Assembly (NCBI GenBank): GCA_030637065.1 | Contig: DAOVVQ010000016.1 | Span: 1-24,234 of the forward strand | Reading direction: 5' to 3' | Length of the DNA stretch: 24,234 nucleotides | From: Planctomycetota bacterium | GTDB lineage: Bacteria > Planctomycetota > Phycisphaerae > Sedimentisphaerales > Anaerohalosphaeraceae | Made by a program: the position numbers and the translations under genes | Notes under the pieces: generated by a model | What the model saw: only the letters and a program-made list of their open reading frames with translations | Database searches by the model: none | Told to the model about the DNA's origin: nothing | Part shown: in pieces, positions 1-7,928 of the stretch | How positions within the stretch are numbered: the stretch's first letter is position 1 | How the letters are laid out: the number at the start of each line of letters is the position of its first letter

Positions 1-56
1 CTTATAGGCAGATAAGATTTGTTGGCTGTGCTACGAAGCTGTTTTTTATGTTGCCT

Positions 57-713
57 TTATGGTGAATTTTTTGTGTAAGAATCCAGGAGTTCGACAATCT
101 CTTTGTGGCTGTTTTTGGCTGCGAAATCACGGGCTGTATCGCCGTCGACATCCTTGATCTGTGCATCTGCGTTATAATCCATCAGCCGTTCGACGACCTG
201 CCTTTGTCCTTCCGCCGCTGCGAACATAAGCGCGGTGAAACCCTCGTCGCTGTCGGCAACGTCTACTTCGGCCCCCCGCTTAAGCAGCAGGGCGACGGTC
301 TCGGCATAGGGACCGGTCGATGCGTATAGAAGGGCTGTACGTCCGGACATGTCGCGTTCATTGACGCTTGAGCCGAGGTCGATCAGCAGCTCGACGAGGT
401 CCTTGTGCCCATCGAAAGCGGCGAACATCAATGCCGTTCGGCCTTCGGGATTCTGCGAATTGACATCGACCCCGTCGTCGAGAGCCGCCTTGACGGCTTC
501 CATGTCGCCACTTAGGGCAGCTTCAAAGAACTCAGGCCCAGCCGGCTTGACCGGTTTGGCTGGCACCGGTTTGGCCTCCGATCGTTCCTGAGCCGGCTTA
601 GTTCGGGTCTGCTCGCCCTCAGGCTGCAAACCCGCAGGTTCGTCCTTAGAACCACAACCAAAAGACAGCAGCAATACACTCACGACAGCACAAACGACGA
701 AATACCTCATCAT
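57..713 (-). CDS. Ankyrin-repeat lipoprotein
   Basis: Probably a periplasmic or membrane-anchored protein-binding scaffold; its partner is unknown. The start at 713 (or the adjacent ATG at 710) is chosen because GGAG lies just upstream. A longer in-frame reading to 791 would translate a heptamer repeat and has no ribosome site. The N-terminus MMRYFVVCAVVSVLLLSFGC is a lipoprotein signal with lipobox LSFGC. A charged Pro/Lys-rich linker follows, then about four to five ankyrin repeats, seen as repeated 'GRTALMFAA..GH..LVELLI..G..VN' units, to the C-terminus. No catalytic domain is visible. It stands alone on the minus strand, downstream of the diguanylate cyclase gene but separated from it by about 230 bases with a repeat and an imperfect palindrome, so co-transcription is uncertain. 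The family is secure; the role is not. Confidence 0.88.
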   Translation of the reverse strand: MMRYFVVCAVVSVLLLSFGCGSKDEPAGLQPEGEQTRTKPAQERSEAKPVPAKPVKPAGPEFFEAALSGDMEAVKAALDDGVDVNSQNPEGRTALMFAAFDGHKDLVELLIDLGSSVNERDMSGRTALLYASTGPYAETVALLLKRGAEVDVADSDEGFTALMFAAAEGQRQVVERLMDYNADAQIKDVDGDTARDFAAKNSHKEIVELLDSYTKNSP

Positions 714-745
714 ATTCTCCAATAAAACAATTCCAAAGCACGACA

Positions 746-773
746 ATTGTAAATTGTAGATTGTAAATTGTAA
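746..773. repeat. Heptamer tandem repeat (ATTGTAR x4)
   Basis: Four head-to-tail 7-base units, ATTGTAA, ATTGTAG, ATTGTAA and ATTGTAA, end about 33 bases upstream of the ankyrin lipoprotein start. They lie in what should be its 5' leader or promoter. A second, different heptamer array lies at 9786-9860, also just upstream of a gene. Confidence 0.8.
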
Positions 774-815
774 ATTAAAAAGCTTCCCCATTTGGCGGAT
801 GTTGTTTTATGTCGG

Positions 816-865
816 ATTCCAGTTTTCCCGGCTGCGATGCGCTCCGCCGCGGCGAGCGATGGAAT
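816..865. repeat. Imperfect palindrome between two minus-strand genes
   Basis: ATTCCA (816-821) and TGGAAT (860-865) flank a GC-rich centre that is itself nearly self-complementary (CGCTC at 840-844, GAGCG at 854-858). It lies downstream of the diguanylate cyclase stop on that gene's strand. It has no T-run, so it looks more like a dispersed palindromic element than an intrinsic terminator. Confidence 0.4.
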
Positions 866-947
866 GACACCGCGCAAGTGGTATTTGGCTAAAGTGTTAC
901 GAATTTAGTGTCTGCTGGCTGCCAAGGCGTTAAGTTGGCGTTGGTTG

Positions 948-2036
948 TCAGGTGTTTTGTTGCTGGAATACTTGTACGTTGTTTTTTCCGGCTTGTTTGG
1001 CGGCGTACATTGCCTGGTCTGTTGCTTTTGTGACGTCTCCGGCGCAGGCATCGGATCCGTACTGTCCTACTCCGACGCTTATGGAGAGATTCATCTGGTT
1101 TTGCTCCCAGATCATCGGGCTTGACGAGACCATTTTGACCATTCTTTCCGCGACGACGACGGCATCCGACAGGGAGGTGTTTGGCAGTATGATGGCGAAT
1201 TCGTCTCCGCCGTATCTTGCAGCGGCGTCGATCTGGCGGATGCAGGCGGAAATTCTTCGGCTGATCTGCTTGATCGCCAGGTCTCCGGCAAGGTGGCCGT
1301 GGGTGTCGTTTATTGGCTTGAGGTTGTCGACGTCGGCCATAATGATGGAGATTTGCCCGCCGTATCGCTGGGATCTTCGCAGCTCGGCCTCGAGTGTTTC
1401 ATAAAAAGTCCTGTGGTTGAGCATACCCGTAAGGCCGTCGGTCTCAGCCTGTCGCTGGGTCTTTTCGAAGAGGTTGATGTTGCCGATGGAGGCGCCGATC
1501 AACTGGCGGAAGAGTTCAATAACGGATACGTCTTCGGTTGTGAATTCCGGGGCGTCGATCTTGTCGGTTATATTCAGCACGCCGACGACGCGTCCCAGGC
1601 AGATCAGCGGTGCGATAATGCAACTGCTGGTCATGTAGTTCTGGGTAAAGGCACGTTTGGTCTTGTCCATGCCTGGACTTTTATGAGATTCAAGGTCTCC
1701 GATGGCCATCAATTCCTTGCTTCTGACGGCTGCGACCATTGGCGAGGGCGGATTCTGGTTGAGCGAGACGATATTGTTTACGAGAAATGGGTGGCTATTC
1801 TTCTGGAGATGCAATATATCACTGGATTCATCCAGAATATACAGCGAGGCAAGCCGGGCGCCGAGGAGCTTTGGGAGGTCAGTAACGCAGACCTCGGCTA
1901 TCTTTTTAATATCGAGGCAGTTGAGATGCTTGGCTAATGGTGTTATGACCTCGAGGCTGTTTAGGCTGGATGCGGATGTGGGCTGGTCGTTCTGGCTTGC
2001 CGGCTGTGTGTTGTCACTTGCGTTTTGCGCGTCCAT
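948..2036 (-). CDS. GAF-domain diguanylate cyclase (GGDEF)
   Basis: A cytoplasmic enzyme that makes cyclic di-GMP from two GTP, with an N-terminal GAF-type sensor. Residues 1-25 are a Ser/Gln/Asn-rich leader. Residues about 40-190 look like a GAF fold ending in a helical linker. The GGDEF domain starts at DGLTG (200-204), with the metal-binding MADVDNLKPIND around residue 235 and an intact active site GGDEF at 276-280. RQID at 267-270, exactly five residues before GGDEF, is the RxxD inhibitory I-site, so product feedback inhibition is expected. No transmembrane segment is visible and the GAF ligand cannot be read. The ATG at 2036 follows AAGGGA at good spacing. It is divergent from the fucosidase gene, with a 357-base gap between them. 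The enzyme call is firm. Confidence 0.95.
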   Translation of the reverse strand: MDAQNASDNTQPASQNDQPTSASSLNSLEVITPLAKHLNCLDIKKIAEVCVTDLPKLLGARLASLYILDESSDILHLQKNSHPFLVNNIVSLNQNPPSPMVAAVRSKELMAIGDLESHKSPGMDKTKRAFTQNYMTSSCIIAPLICLGRVVGVLNITDKIDAPEFTTEDVSVIELFRQLIGASIGNINLFEKTQRQAETDGLTGMLNHRTFYETLEAELRRSQRYGGQISIIMADVDNLKPINDTHGHLAGDLAIKQISRRISACIRQIDAAARYGGDEFAIILPNTSLSDAVVVAERMVKMVSSSPMIWEQNQMNLSISVGVGQYGSDACAGDVTKATDQAMYAAKQAGKNNVQVFQQQNT

Positions 2037-2393
2037 ATTGTCCCTTGCGTGCTGCCTTTTCCAATTGGTTGTTATGTTTTCGGTCCCGAGGGCCTGTTCT
2101 TTGCTTTTTTACGTTTCCGCAACATTTGCATAAGTCTTTTCGAATCAAGCAGTTACAGACGTTTGCCTTATTAAGGACCGAGTCAGTTTTTATATCGGAT
2201 TTTTTTGCGGCTCTGTTAAGGGATATCGGCGAAAAAACAGGAGAATTGAAAAACATTTTTCCGCGTCTCAGGGCGGATTTTCAGTCAGCCCGATGGCGGC
2301 GTGTGGGGGCGGGGGCTTGACTTTATAAACATAGTGGATATCCTGTCTACCTCGTTTAGGTATTTCTAACAACCATATTACGGAGGCAAGACA
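2037..2393. other. Divergent intergenic region, no gene seen
   Basis: A 357-base gap between the outward-facing diguanylate cyclase and fucosidase genes, so it should hold both promoters. TTGACT at 2317-2322 is a plausible -35 box on the plus strand, but the best -10 (GATATC, 2337-2342) is too close, so no promoter is called. The strong GGAGG at 2382-2386 is the fucosidase ribosome site. An open frame on the minus strand at 2014-2256 overlaps the cyclase start and has no recognisable features. Confidence 0.5.
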
Positions 2394-3956
2394 ATGAGCA
2401 GAAACATTCGTGTAATCGGCTGTGTTTTATGTGTTTTCATAATGGTTTCGACCCTTTCCGGCTGTGCCAGCCAGACCGGGCAGACCGCCAAAGCCAAACA
2501 GGGCGGACCTTACGATACGAGTTGGGAGTCCCTCAGGCAGCACCCAGCCGCCCCCGACTGGTTCCGCGATGCCAAGTTCGGCATCTACTGGCACTGGGGA
2601 GTCTACAGCGTGCCGGCGTTCGGCAGCGAATGGTATCCGCGACGGATGCATTTTTCGGATCGGCCTGAGTATGCGCATCATATTGAGACTTATGGTCCGT
2701 CGTCCGAGTTTGGTTATCATGATTTTGTGCCTATGTTCAAGGCTGAGAAGTTCGATGCTGACGAGTGGGCGGATCTGTTCGTAAAGTCCGGTGCTCGTTT
2801 TGCCGGTCCTGTCGCTGAGCATCATGACGGTTTTAGTATGTGGGCCAGCGATGTTAATCCGTGGAATGTTGGCGATAAGGGTCCCAGGCGCGATATTACC
2901 GGTGAGCTGGAGAAGGCTATCCGCGAGCGGGGGATGAAGTTTGTTGCTACTTTTCATCATGCCAGGAATCTGCAACGGCTGGATATGCCAGGCGAGCCTT
3001 ATCCCCATGGCAGGCACTTTTGGGCAAGTCATTATCCGCCGCTTGAGGGGACGCCGCTTGTTACGGACGATCCGGAATTGCAGATATTATACGGCAGGAT
3101 ACCGGAAGAGAAGTTTATCGAGAATTGGAAGGGTAAGTTGTTCGAGGTGATCGATAAGTATGAGCCGGACCTGATCTGGTTCGATTCATGGCTTGACCAG
3201 ATCCCCCATGAGGCTCAGCGTGAGTTTTTGGCGTACTATTTCAACGCAGCCGAGCGGCAGGGCAGGGAGGTTGTCGTTACGTTTAAGCAGGAGGATCTGC
3301 CGCAGGAGTTGGCTGTGCTCGACCTTGAGAAGGGCCGGATGAACGAGCTGACCGAGTATACGTGGTTGACCGATGATACCATCAGTTTGGGCAGTTGGTG
3401 TTATACGCAGGACCTGGAGATCAAGCCCTTGCGGCAGGTGCTGCATGTTTTGATCGATATCGTCAGTAAGAATGGTCAGCTTATTTTGAATATTTCGCCG
3501 ATGGCTGACGGGACTATACCCGACGAGCAGAAGGAGGTTATTCTTGGCATTGGTAAGTGGCTTGGCAAGTACGGCGAGTCGATCTATGAGACGCGTCCGT
3601 GGCTGGTGTTTGGCGAGGGGCCGACGCGGCTGAAGGCGGGCGGCGGATTTACGCATAAGCACGGCGGCTATTTGCAGTATGGCGTTGAGGACATTCGCTT
3701 TACGCGGAAGGGCAGTACGATCTATGCGATCGTGCTAAGTGAGGTCGGCAAGGACGAGGACATCCTGGTCAAGTCGTTTGGCAAACATGCTATTGCGGGC
3801 GATCTGGAGGTTACGGCTGTGACGATGTTGGGCGTAAGGGGCAAGCCTGAGTTCAAGCAGAGCACTAAGGGCCTCAGGATAACGCCGCACAGGGGCGGCA
3901 AGGATATGGCGACGGTCTTTAAGATCGAGACGAGTGGCAGTGCCGAACTGAAATGA
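2394..3956 (+). CDS. Alpha-L-fucosidase, GH29 family, lipoprotein
   Basis: Predicted retaining exo-fucosidase that removes alpha-L-fucose from glycans outside the cytoplasm. The signal peptide ends in lipobox LSGC (Cys24), so it is membrane-anchored. GH29 landmarks run in order: the FGIYWHWGVYSVPAFGSEWY block (about 62-81), EHHDGF (142-147), and PDLIWFDSW with the expected nucleophile Asp264. LNISPMADG and the LGKYGESIYETRPW block close the catalytic domain, and a beta-rich C-terminal region ends the protein. The acid/base residue cannot be assigned by eye because it is poorly conserved in this family. At 520 residues it is of normal family size. The start ATG follows GGAGG by seven bases. 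Codon choice shifts near 2645 from C-ending to T-ending codons, which is unusual within one gene. It stands alone in orientation, with a 107-base gap to the next plus-strand gene. Confidence 0.95.
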   Translation: MSRNIRVIGCVLCVFIMVSTLSGCASQTGQTAKAKQGGPYDTSWESLRQHPAAPDWFRDAKFGIYWHWGVYSVPAFGSEWYPRRMHFSDRPEYAHHIETYGPSSEFGYHDFVPMFKAEKFDADEWADLFVKSGARFAGPVAEHHDGFSMWASDVNPWNVGDKGPRRDITGELEKAIRERGMKFVATFHHARNLQRLDMPGEPYPHGRHFWASHYPPLEGTPLVTDDPELQILYGRIPEEKFIENWKGKLFEVIDKYEPDLIWFDSWLDQIPHEAQREFLAYYFNAAERQGREVVVTFKQEDLPQELAVLDLEKGRMNELTEYTWLTDDTISLGSWCYTQDLEIKPLRQVLHVLIDIVSKNGQLILNISPMADGTIPDEQKEVILGIGKWLGKYGESIYETRPWLVFGEGPTRLKAGGGFTHKHGGYLQYGVEDIRFTRKGSTIYAIVLSEVGKDEDILVKSFGKHAIAGDLEVTAVTMLGVRGKPEFKQSTKGLRITPHRGGKDMATVFKIETSGSAELK

Positions 3957-4063
3957 CGCATTAGACAGTTCGATGTGATTTTGATAAGATTTTTGGTATC
4001 GTACGGGAACAGGTATGCTGTTTCAGCGTGTAAATGGTTAATTTCAGTTAAGAGGGTTTTTTT

Positions 4064-5488
4064 ATGAAAAAATTATTTTCATTATCGGTTCTGTTTGTTG
4101 TGATATTCCAATGTTCATCGATGGCTGACAATTGGGCACACTGGCGCGGCCCGACGGGAAACGGCGTAGCGGCAAACGCACATCCGCCGGTAGAGTGGAG
4201 CAGTACGAAGAATGTGAAATGGAAGGTGGCAATTCCGGGGCGAAGCTCGGGTTCGCCGGTGATCTGGGGAAATCGCGTCTTCGTCGTCACAGCGGTCCCA
4301 GCCGATAGCGAGTCTGTTGGTAATGACACCGCACAACAGACGCAGCGATCTGCACCTCAAAGACGCCCTCAATCTCAGGCCAGCGGGGGCAGTCGGGGAG
4401 GCAGAGGCGGCCAGGGCGGAAGAGGCGGCAGAGGACCTCAAGGTCGACGTCCTTCCGGTGGCGGTGGCGTTAGTAGTGCTGGCGGACGGGAATCGAAACT
4501 GGCATTTAAGCTCCTCTGTTTCGATCGCAGCGATGGCCGTCTGATCTGGGAGCGAACGGCGGCTGAGGCGACACCTCATCAGGGAACGCACTCGACGAAC
4601 GGGTTCGCATCCGCGTCGCCCTGTACCGATGGCGAACATGTTTACGCCCACTTCGGTTCCCGCGGGCTTTACTGTTACACGATGGACGGGAAACTGATAT
4701 GGGATCACAAGTTCGGGCAAATGGACACTCGAAACAGTTTCGGCGAAGGAAGCTCGCCAACGCTCGAAGATGACAGGATCCTGGTGCCCTGGGACCATGA
4801 AGGGACGTCGTATCTGTACGCACTCGACAAATCAACCGGCGAGATCGTCTGGCAGACCGAACGGGATGAGCCGACGTGCTGGGCAAGTCCATTAGTCGTC
4901 GAGCATAACGGGTCGAAACAGGTCATCATGAACGGACAGACCTGCGCAAGAGCATACGATCTGGAAACGGGGAAAGAACTCTGGCGATGCGGCGGCCAAA
5001 CCGAGCGTCCTGTCGCGTCGGCTGTTGCCGCCGACGGTCTTGTCATTATCGGCAGCGGCTATCGTGGAATGTTCATGGGTGCCTTTCGCCTGGATGGCCA
5101 GGGTGACATTGAAAACACAAAGCATGTCGTCTGGACACTGGATCGCGATACCCCCGATGTTTCGTCGCCATTGCTGTCGGATGGACGGGTTTACTTTTAT
5201 AGAGGCAAATCAGGGGATTTGTTGTGCGTTGACGCCGCGACCGGAAAGCACCATTACACGGCCACCGAAGTTCCCGGCGTTACAAGCACCTACGCATCAC
5301 CCATCGCAGCCGGAGGCTATGTTTATCTGACAGGACGCAGCGGAACGACCGTTGTGATCAAGGATAGCGATCAATTCAGCGTCGTCGCAACCAACTCGGT
5401 CGACGAAACGGTCGACGCAACTCCGTCACCCGTTGGTAACGAACTATTCATCCGCGGCGAAAAACATTTATTCTGCATCTCGCAGTAG
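4064..5488 (+). CDS. Secreted PQQ-like beta-propeller protein with Gly/Arg-rich insert
   Basis: A secreted seven- or eight-bladed propeller of the PQQ-like/quinoprotein type. The N-terminus MKKLFSLSVLFVVIFQCSSMA is a signal peptide, followed by NWAHWRGPTGNGVA, the signature opening of this planctomycete-rich family. Blades repeat the pattern 'LYALDKSTGEIVWQ', 'YDLETGKELWR' and 'LLCVDAATGKHHY'. Residues about 107-141 form a low-complexity Gly/Arg-rich stretch (SRGGRGGQGGRGGRGPQGRR) that interrupts the first blades and is absent from the paralogue at 5601-6875. Members are usually annotated as outer-membrane-assembly BamB-like or quinoprotein dehydrogenase-like, but no catalytic residues for quinone chemistry are visible, so a binding or scaffold role is as likely. 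The start follows AGAGGG. It is convergent with its paralogue, with 112 bases between their stops. Confidence 0.9.
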   Translation: MKKLFSLSVLFVVIFQCSSMADNWAHWRGPTGNGVAANAHPPVEWSSTKNVKWKVAIPGRSSGSPVIWGNRVFVVTAVPADSESVGNDTAQQTQRSAPQRRPQSQASGGSRGGRGGQGGRGGRGPQGRRPSGGGGVSSAGGRESKLAFKLLCFDRSDGRLIWERTAAEATPHQGTHSTNGFASASPCTDGEHVYAHFGSRGLYCYTMDGKLIWDHKFGQMDTRNSFGEGSSPTLEDDRILVPWDHEGTSYLYALDKSTGEIVWQTERDEPTCWASPLVVEHNGSKQVIMNGQTCARAYDLETGKELWRCGGQTERPVASAVAADGLVIIGSGYRGMFMGAFRLDGQGDIENTKHVVWTLDRDTPDVSSPLLSDGRVYFYRGKSGDLLCVDAATGKHHYTATEVPGVTSTYASPIAAGGYVYLTGRSGTTVVIKDSDQFSVVATNSVDETVDATPSPVGNELFIRGEKHLFCISQ

Positions 5489-5600
5489 CCCGGCACTATC
5501 GCGAAGCATTCCTCGCACGAACACTGAGGAAATAGCACATTGAGACCCAAGGCCCGTGTTTGCTCACATGGCAACATGCTGTCTTTTTGGCCGGCGTCTG

Positions 5601-6875
5601 TTACTTTCCAATGCAGTAGATCGCCTTGTCGGTTCGCATTACCAGTTGGTTGTTGGAGACGACGATGCAGGCGTTTGCCCGTGACGGGTCGTCCTGGAAC
5701 TTGTTGACTGCAAGCAGCTTGAACTTGGGGCTTGCTGCAACGACATACGTGCCGTTCTCTCGCGACGGGGCATACAGCTTGCCATCGGCAGCCGTTATCG
5801 ACGCATAGATCAGGTCCGGCTCGGGCTCAAGGTCTTCTTCGTAGACGACCTCGCCCGTTTTGGCGTTCTGGCAGACGGCTACTCCGTTTTTTTCGTGGAA
5901 CCAATACAGATAGCCGCCGAGATAAACCGGCGACGTGACGTTCGAGCCTTTTCTGACGCTCCAAAGGATATGTGTATCGGTTACATCGCCCCTGCCGCCG
6001 GCGCGAACGGCCATCGTCGTATTCTTGCGGGCGCCCATGGCAAATACAACGCCGTCATTCGAGACGACGCTGGGACACAGATAACTGTCCGGAAGGCCCT
6101 CGCAATGCCAAAGCACCTCGCCCGTGGCTGGATCGTATCCGGTGAGCTTTTTCGGGACGTTAAGTACGATCTCCTGCTTGCCGCCGACATCGACGAGCAT
6201 CGGCGAACTCCAGCACTTTGCAATGCCTTGGGCCCGCCAGACGATCTTGCCGGTGGCCTTGTTCAGTGCTACCATCGACTCGCTCTCGATGCTGGCGTTT
6301 ATGATCACGAGATTCTTATACAATAGCGGCGACGTAGCCGAACCCCAGCCGTGGATGCCCGAGCCAAGGTCCGCAGTCCATTTGATATTGCCGTCCAGAT
6401 CGAACCGGTAAGCGCCGGAGATGCCGAAAAACACGTAAAGACCCTTGCCGTCCGTCGCGATAGTACTCGATGCGTAACCATGCTTCGAGTTGTTGCCGCC
6501 GCTGTAGACCGAATCGGGCATCTTGGCCTTGAACTTCTTCGACCAGAGCAGCTTGCCGCTTTTGCGATCGAGACAGATAAGATAGCGGAACAGATTTTCC
6601 AGATCGCCCGGCTCATCCTCCGATTCGGCATAACCCGAGTAGCTCGTCGGATATATCTTCGAGCCAAGGATAACCGGACTTGAGGTGCCGGGGCCCGGCA
6701 GATCGGTTTTCCAGACGATATTCTTCTGAGAATCCCACGTCGTCGGCAGCCCCGAGGCATCGGCTACACCTGAGCCGTCAGCGCCTCGAAAACGTAGCGA
6801 GTCCTGAGCCTGCGAAATGCTGCAGAGAAGAGAGATCAGAAGTGCAATACTCAATAATACATTTGTCGTTTTCAT
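5601..6875 (-). CDS. Secreted PQQ-like beta-propeller protein (paralogue)
   Basis: Second propeller protein of the same family. The signal peptide MKTTNVLLSIALLISLLCSI is cleaved after SQA, then comes SLRFRGADGSGVADASGLPT, the counterpart of the WRGP opening of the 4064-5488 protein. Blade repeats include 'LICLDRKSGKLLWSKKF', 'MVALNKATGKIVWRAQG', 'LTGYDPATGEVLWHCEG' and 'AVCQNAKTGEVVYEEDL'. It lacks the Gly/Arg insert of its neighbour and is 50 residues shorter. The start at 6875 follows GGAAAGGG. The two genes point at each other, so they are separate transcription units despite common ancestry. Substrate and partners are unknown, and no dehydrogenase active site is evident. Confidence 0.9.
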   Translation of the reverse strand: MKTTNVLLSIALLISLLCSISQAQDSLRFRGADGSGVADASGLPTTWDSQKNIVWKTDLPGPGTSSPVILGSKIYPTSYSGYAESEDEPGDLENLFRYLICLDRKSGKLLWSKKFKAKMPDSVYSGGNNSKHGYASSTIATDGKGLYVFFGISGAYRFDLDGNIKWTADLGSGIHGWGSATSPLLYKNLVIINASIESESMVALNKATGKIVWRAQGIAKCWSSPMLVDVGGKQEIVLNVPKKLTGYDPATGEVLWHCEGLPDSYLCPSVVSNDGVVFAMGARKNTTMAVRAGGRGDVTDTHILWSVRKGSNVTSPVYLGGYLYWFHEKNGVAVCQNAKTGEVVYEEDLEPEPDLIYASITAADGKLYAPSRENGTYVVAASPKFKLLAVNKFQDDPSRANACIVVSNNQLVMRTDKAIYCIGK

Positions 6876-7137
6876 GTCAGCCCTTTCCAGTTAATCCGAA
6901 GGTTCTATTGGTCCTGAATCAAACAGACCCATACCATACAGCGACAAACGCGGTTTGTCCAGAACTATAATCAGGAATGTAACCCGGAAAAAGACCATAA
7001 CAGCCGCAGATGCCTTTTACCACTGCCCCATTTCCCCATTGCAGACGACCGGCAATGCACCGACCCTCAAACCGCAGCCGATGTAAACGCAGACCTCCCC
7101 CGTAACAGGTCATGTAACGATCTAAATAAACCGCGAC
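6876..7137. other. Intergenic region without a convincing gene
   Basis: The 315-base gap between the propeller gene start (6875) and the Rrf2 stop (7191) should contain the propeller promoter. Open frames here are short, arginine-rich and overlap neighbours, with no ribosome site. Nothing specific was found apart from the hairpins at its right end. Confidence 0.5.
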
Positions 7138-7160
7138 CGGCTGGGGCATACCCCCAGCCG
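7138..7160 (-). terminator. Strong hairpin downstream of the Rrf2 gene
   Basis: CGGCTGGGG (7138-7146) pairs perfectly with CCCCAGCCG (7152-7160) across a five-base loop. On the minus strand it lies about 30 bases after the Rrf2-type stop codon. It lacks an immediate T-run, so it may be a factor-assisted terminator or an RNA 3'-end stabiliser. A second perfect 7-bp stem (CCAGTAT 7180-7186, ATACTGG 7198-7204) spans the stop codon itself. Confidence 0.5.
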
Positions 7161-7190
7161 TTTACCGAAATGCGAAACGCCAGTATTACC

Positions 7191-7583
7191 TTATATGATA
7201 CTGGAAAGTTTGGCGGCGGCCAGAACCGACTTGGCTTTGGTCGTTCCCTCTTCGCAGATTTCTTCCATCTTTGTAGCAAAAGCGGCCTTGTTTGTAAGCT
7301 GTGCCATTTCAAGATGGCTACGCAACGGACCGTCAACAGCCTCCCAAACTTCCAGCAGCGAGATATCACCAGCGGGACGCGCGAGAGAAAAACCGCCTGT
7401 CGGACCCCTCTTGCTCCGCAGGATATTCGCCATGACAAGCTGCTTCATGATCTTCTGAAGGTAAGCCATCGGAATATTGAATTCCTTGGCGACCTTCGCA
7501 GTCAGGACCGGGCCGTCCTGGCAGTTCTGGGCAACATAGCCAGTAGCAGTTATCCCATACATAATCGAGACATTCATCTTCAT
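7191..7583 (-). CDS. Rrf2-family transcriptional regulator without cluster cysteines
   Basis: A small winged-helix DNA-binding regulator of the Rrf2/IscR/NsrR family, 130 residues. The start at 7583 gives MKMNVSIMYGITATGYVAQN and follows GGAG at good spacing; the longer reading to 7721 adds a Cys/Arg-rich non-family extension. The wing region carries the family signature LRSKRGPTGGFSLARPAGDI followed by SLLEVWEAVDGP. IscR- and NsrR-type members hold an Fe-S cluster with three closely spaced cysteines after this point. Here only Cys110 (MEEICEEG) is present there, with another Cys at residue 21, so a classical three-cysteine cluster site is missing. It may sense a different signal or regulate without a cofactor. 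Inverted repeats upstream could be its own operator. The target genes are not evident from the neighbours. Confidence 0.9.
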   Translation of the reverse strand: MKMNVSIMYGITATGYVAQNCQDGPVLTAKVAKEFNIPMAYLQKIMKQLVMANILRSKRGPTGGFSLARPAGDISLLEVWEAVDGPLRSHLEMAQLTNKAAFATKMEEICEEGTTKAKSVLAAAKLSSII

Positions 7584-7618
7584 TGTACATCTCCATACTA
7601 AAATAAGAATCATTTGCC

Positions 7619-7634
7619 TGTGGTGCCTACCACA
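7619..7634. promoter_or_regulatory. Candidate operator upstream of the Rrf2 gene
   Basis: A perfect inverted repeat, TGTGGT-gcct-ACCACA, lies 36-51 bases upstream of the regulator's start codon, where an autoregulatory operator would be expected. Rrf2 proteins bind dyad sites as dimers, but this exact sequence is not one I recognise. Two direct copies of ACTTGCA (7694-7700 and 7724-7730) lie farther upstream. Confidence 0.4.
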
Positions 7635-7819
7635 AGTCTTTAATGTGCGATACTGCAACTTCTGCCTACCCAACCCCCCCGGTAAAATGTGTAACTTGCA
7701 GTAAAATAACGTAATTGCCACCCACTTGCAAGCCCCATATTACAGAATTCGCAGAATTTTTCAAGACTTTTTATGGAAAATCCGCAAAATATGCCCAAAC
7801 ATGCCGCACACCAAGGATA

Positions 7820-7835
7820 CCCTATGCGCATAGGG
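7820..7835. repeat. Perfect 16-bp palindrome
   Basis: CCCTATGC followed directly by GCATAGGG, with no spacer. It lies in the 345-base gap between the zinc-ribbon gene stop (7929) and the Rrf2 gene start (7583). The rest of this gap is AT-rich, with no supported gene. Confidence 0.6.
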
Positions 7836-7928
7836 GATTGCCTTATATCAAAATAGTGTCCCCACCCAATTTCGAGGAGATGACCCTCTTGTTACGATAG
7901 ATTCGTGGCTTCCTGAAGATTTCCCCGC

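Noticed and set aside
2014..2256. 80-codon minus-strand frame upstream of the diguanylate cyclase
   Set aside because: Overlaps the cyclase start, has Lys/Arg/Asn-rich composition and no ribosome site; the cyclase has its own good start.
7687..7698. Partial third copy of the REP-like repeat (ATGTGTAACTTG)
   Set aside because: Twelve bases match copy 1, but the second half and the CGTAGG flank are missing, so a chance match is possible.
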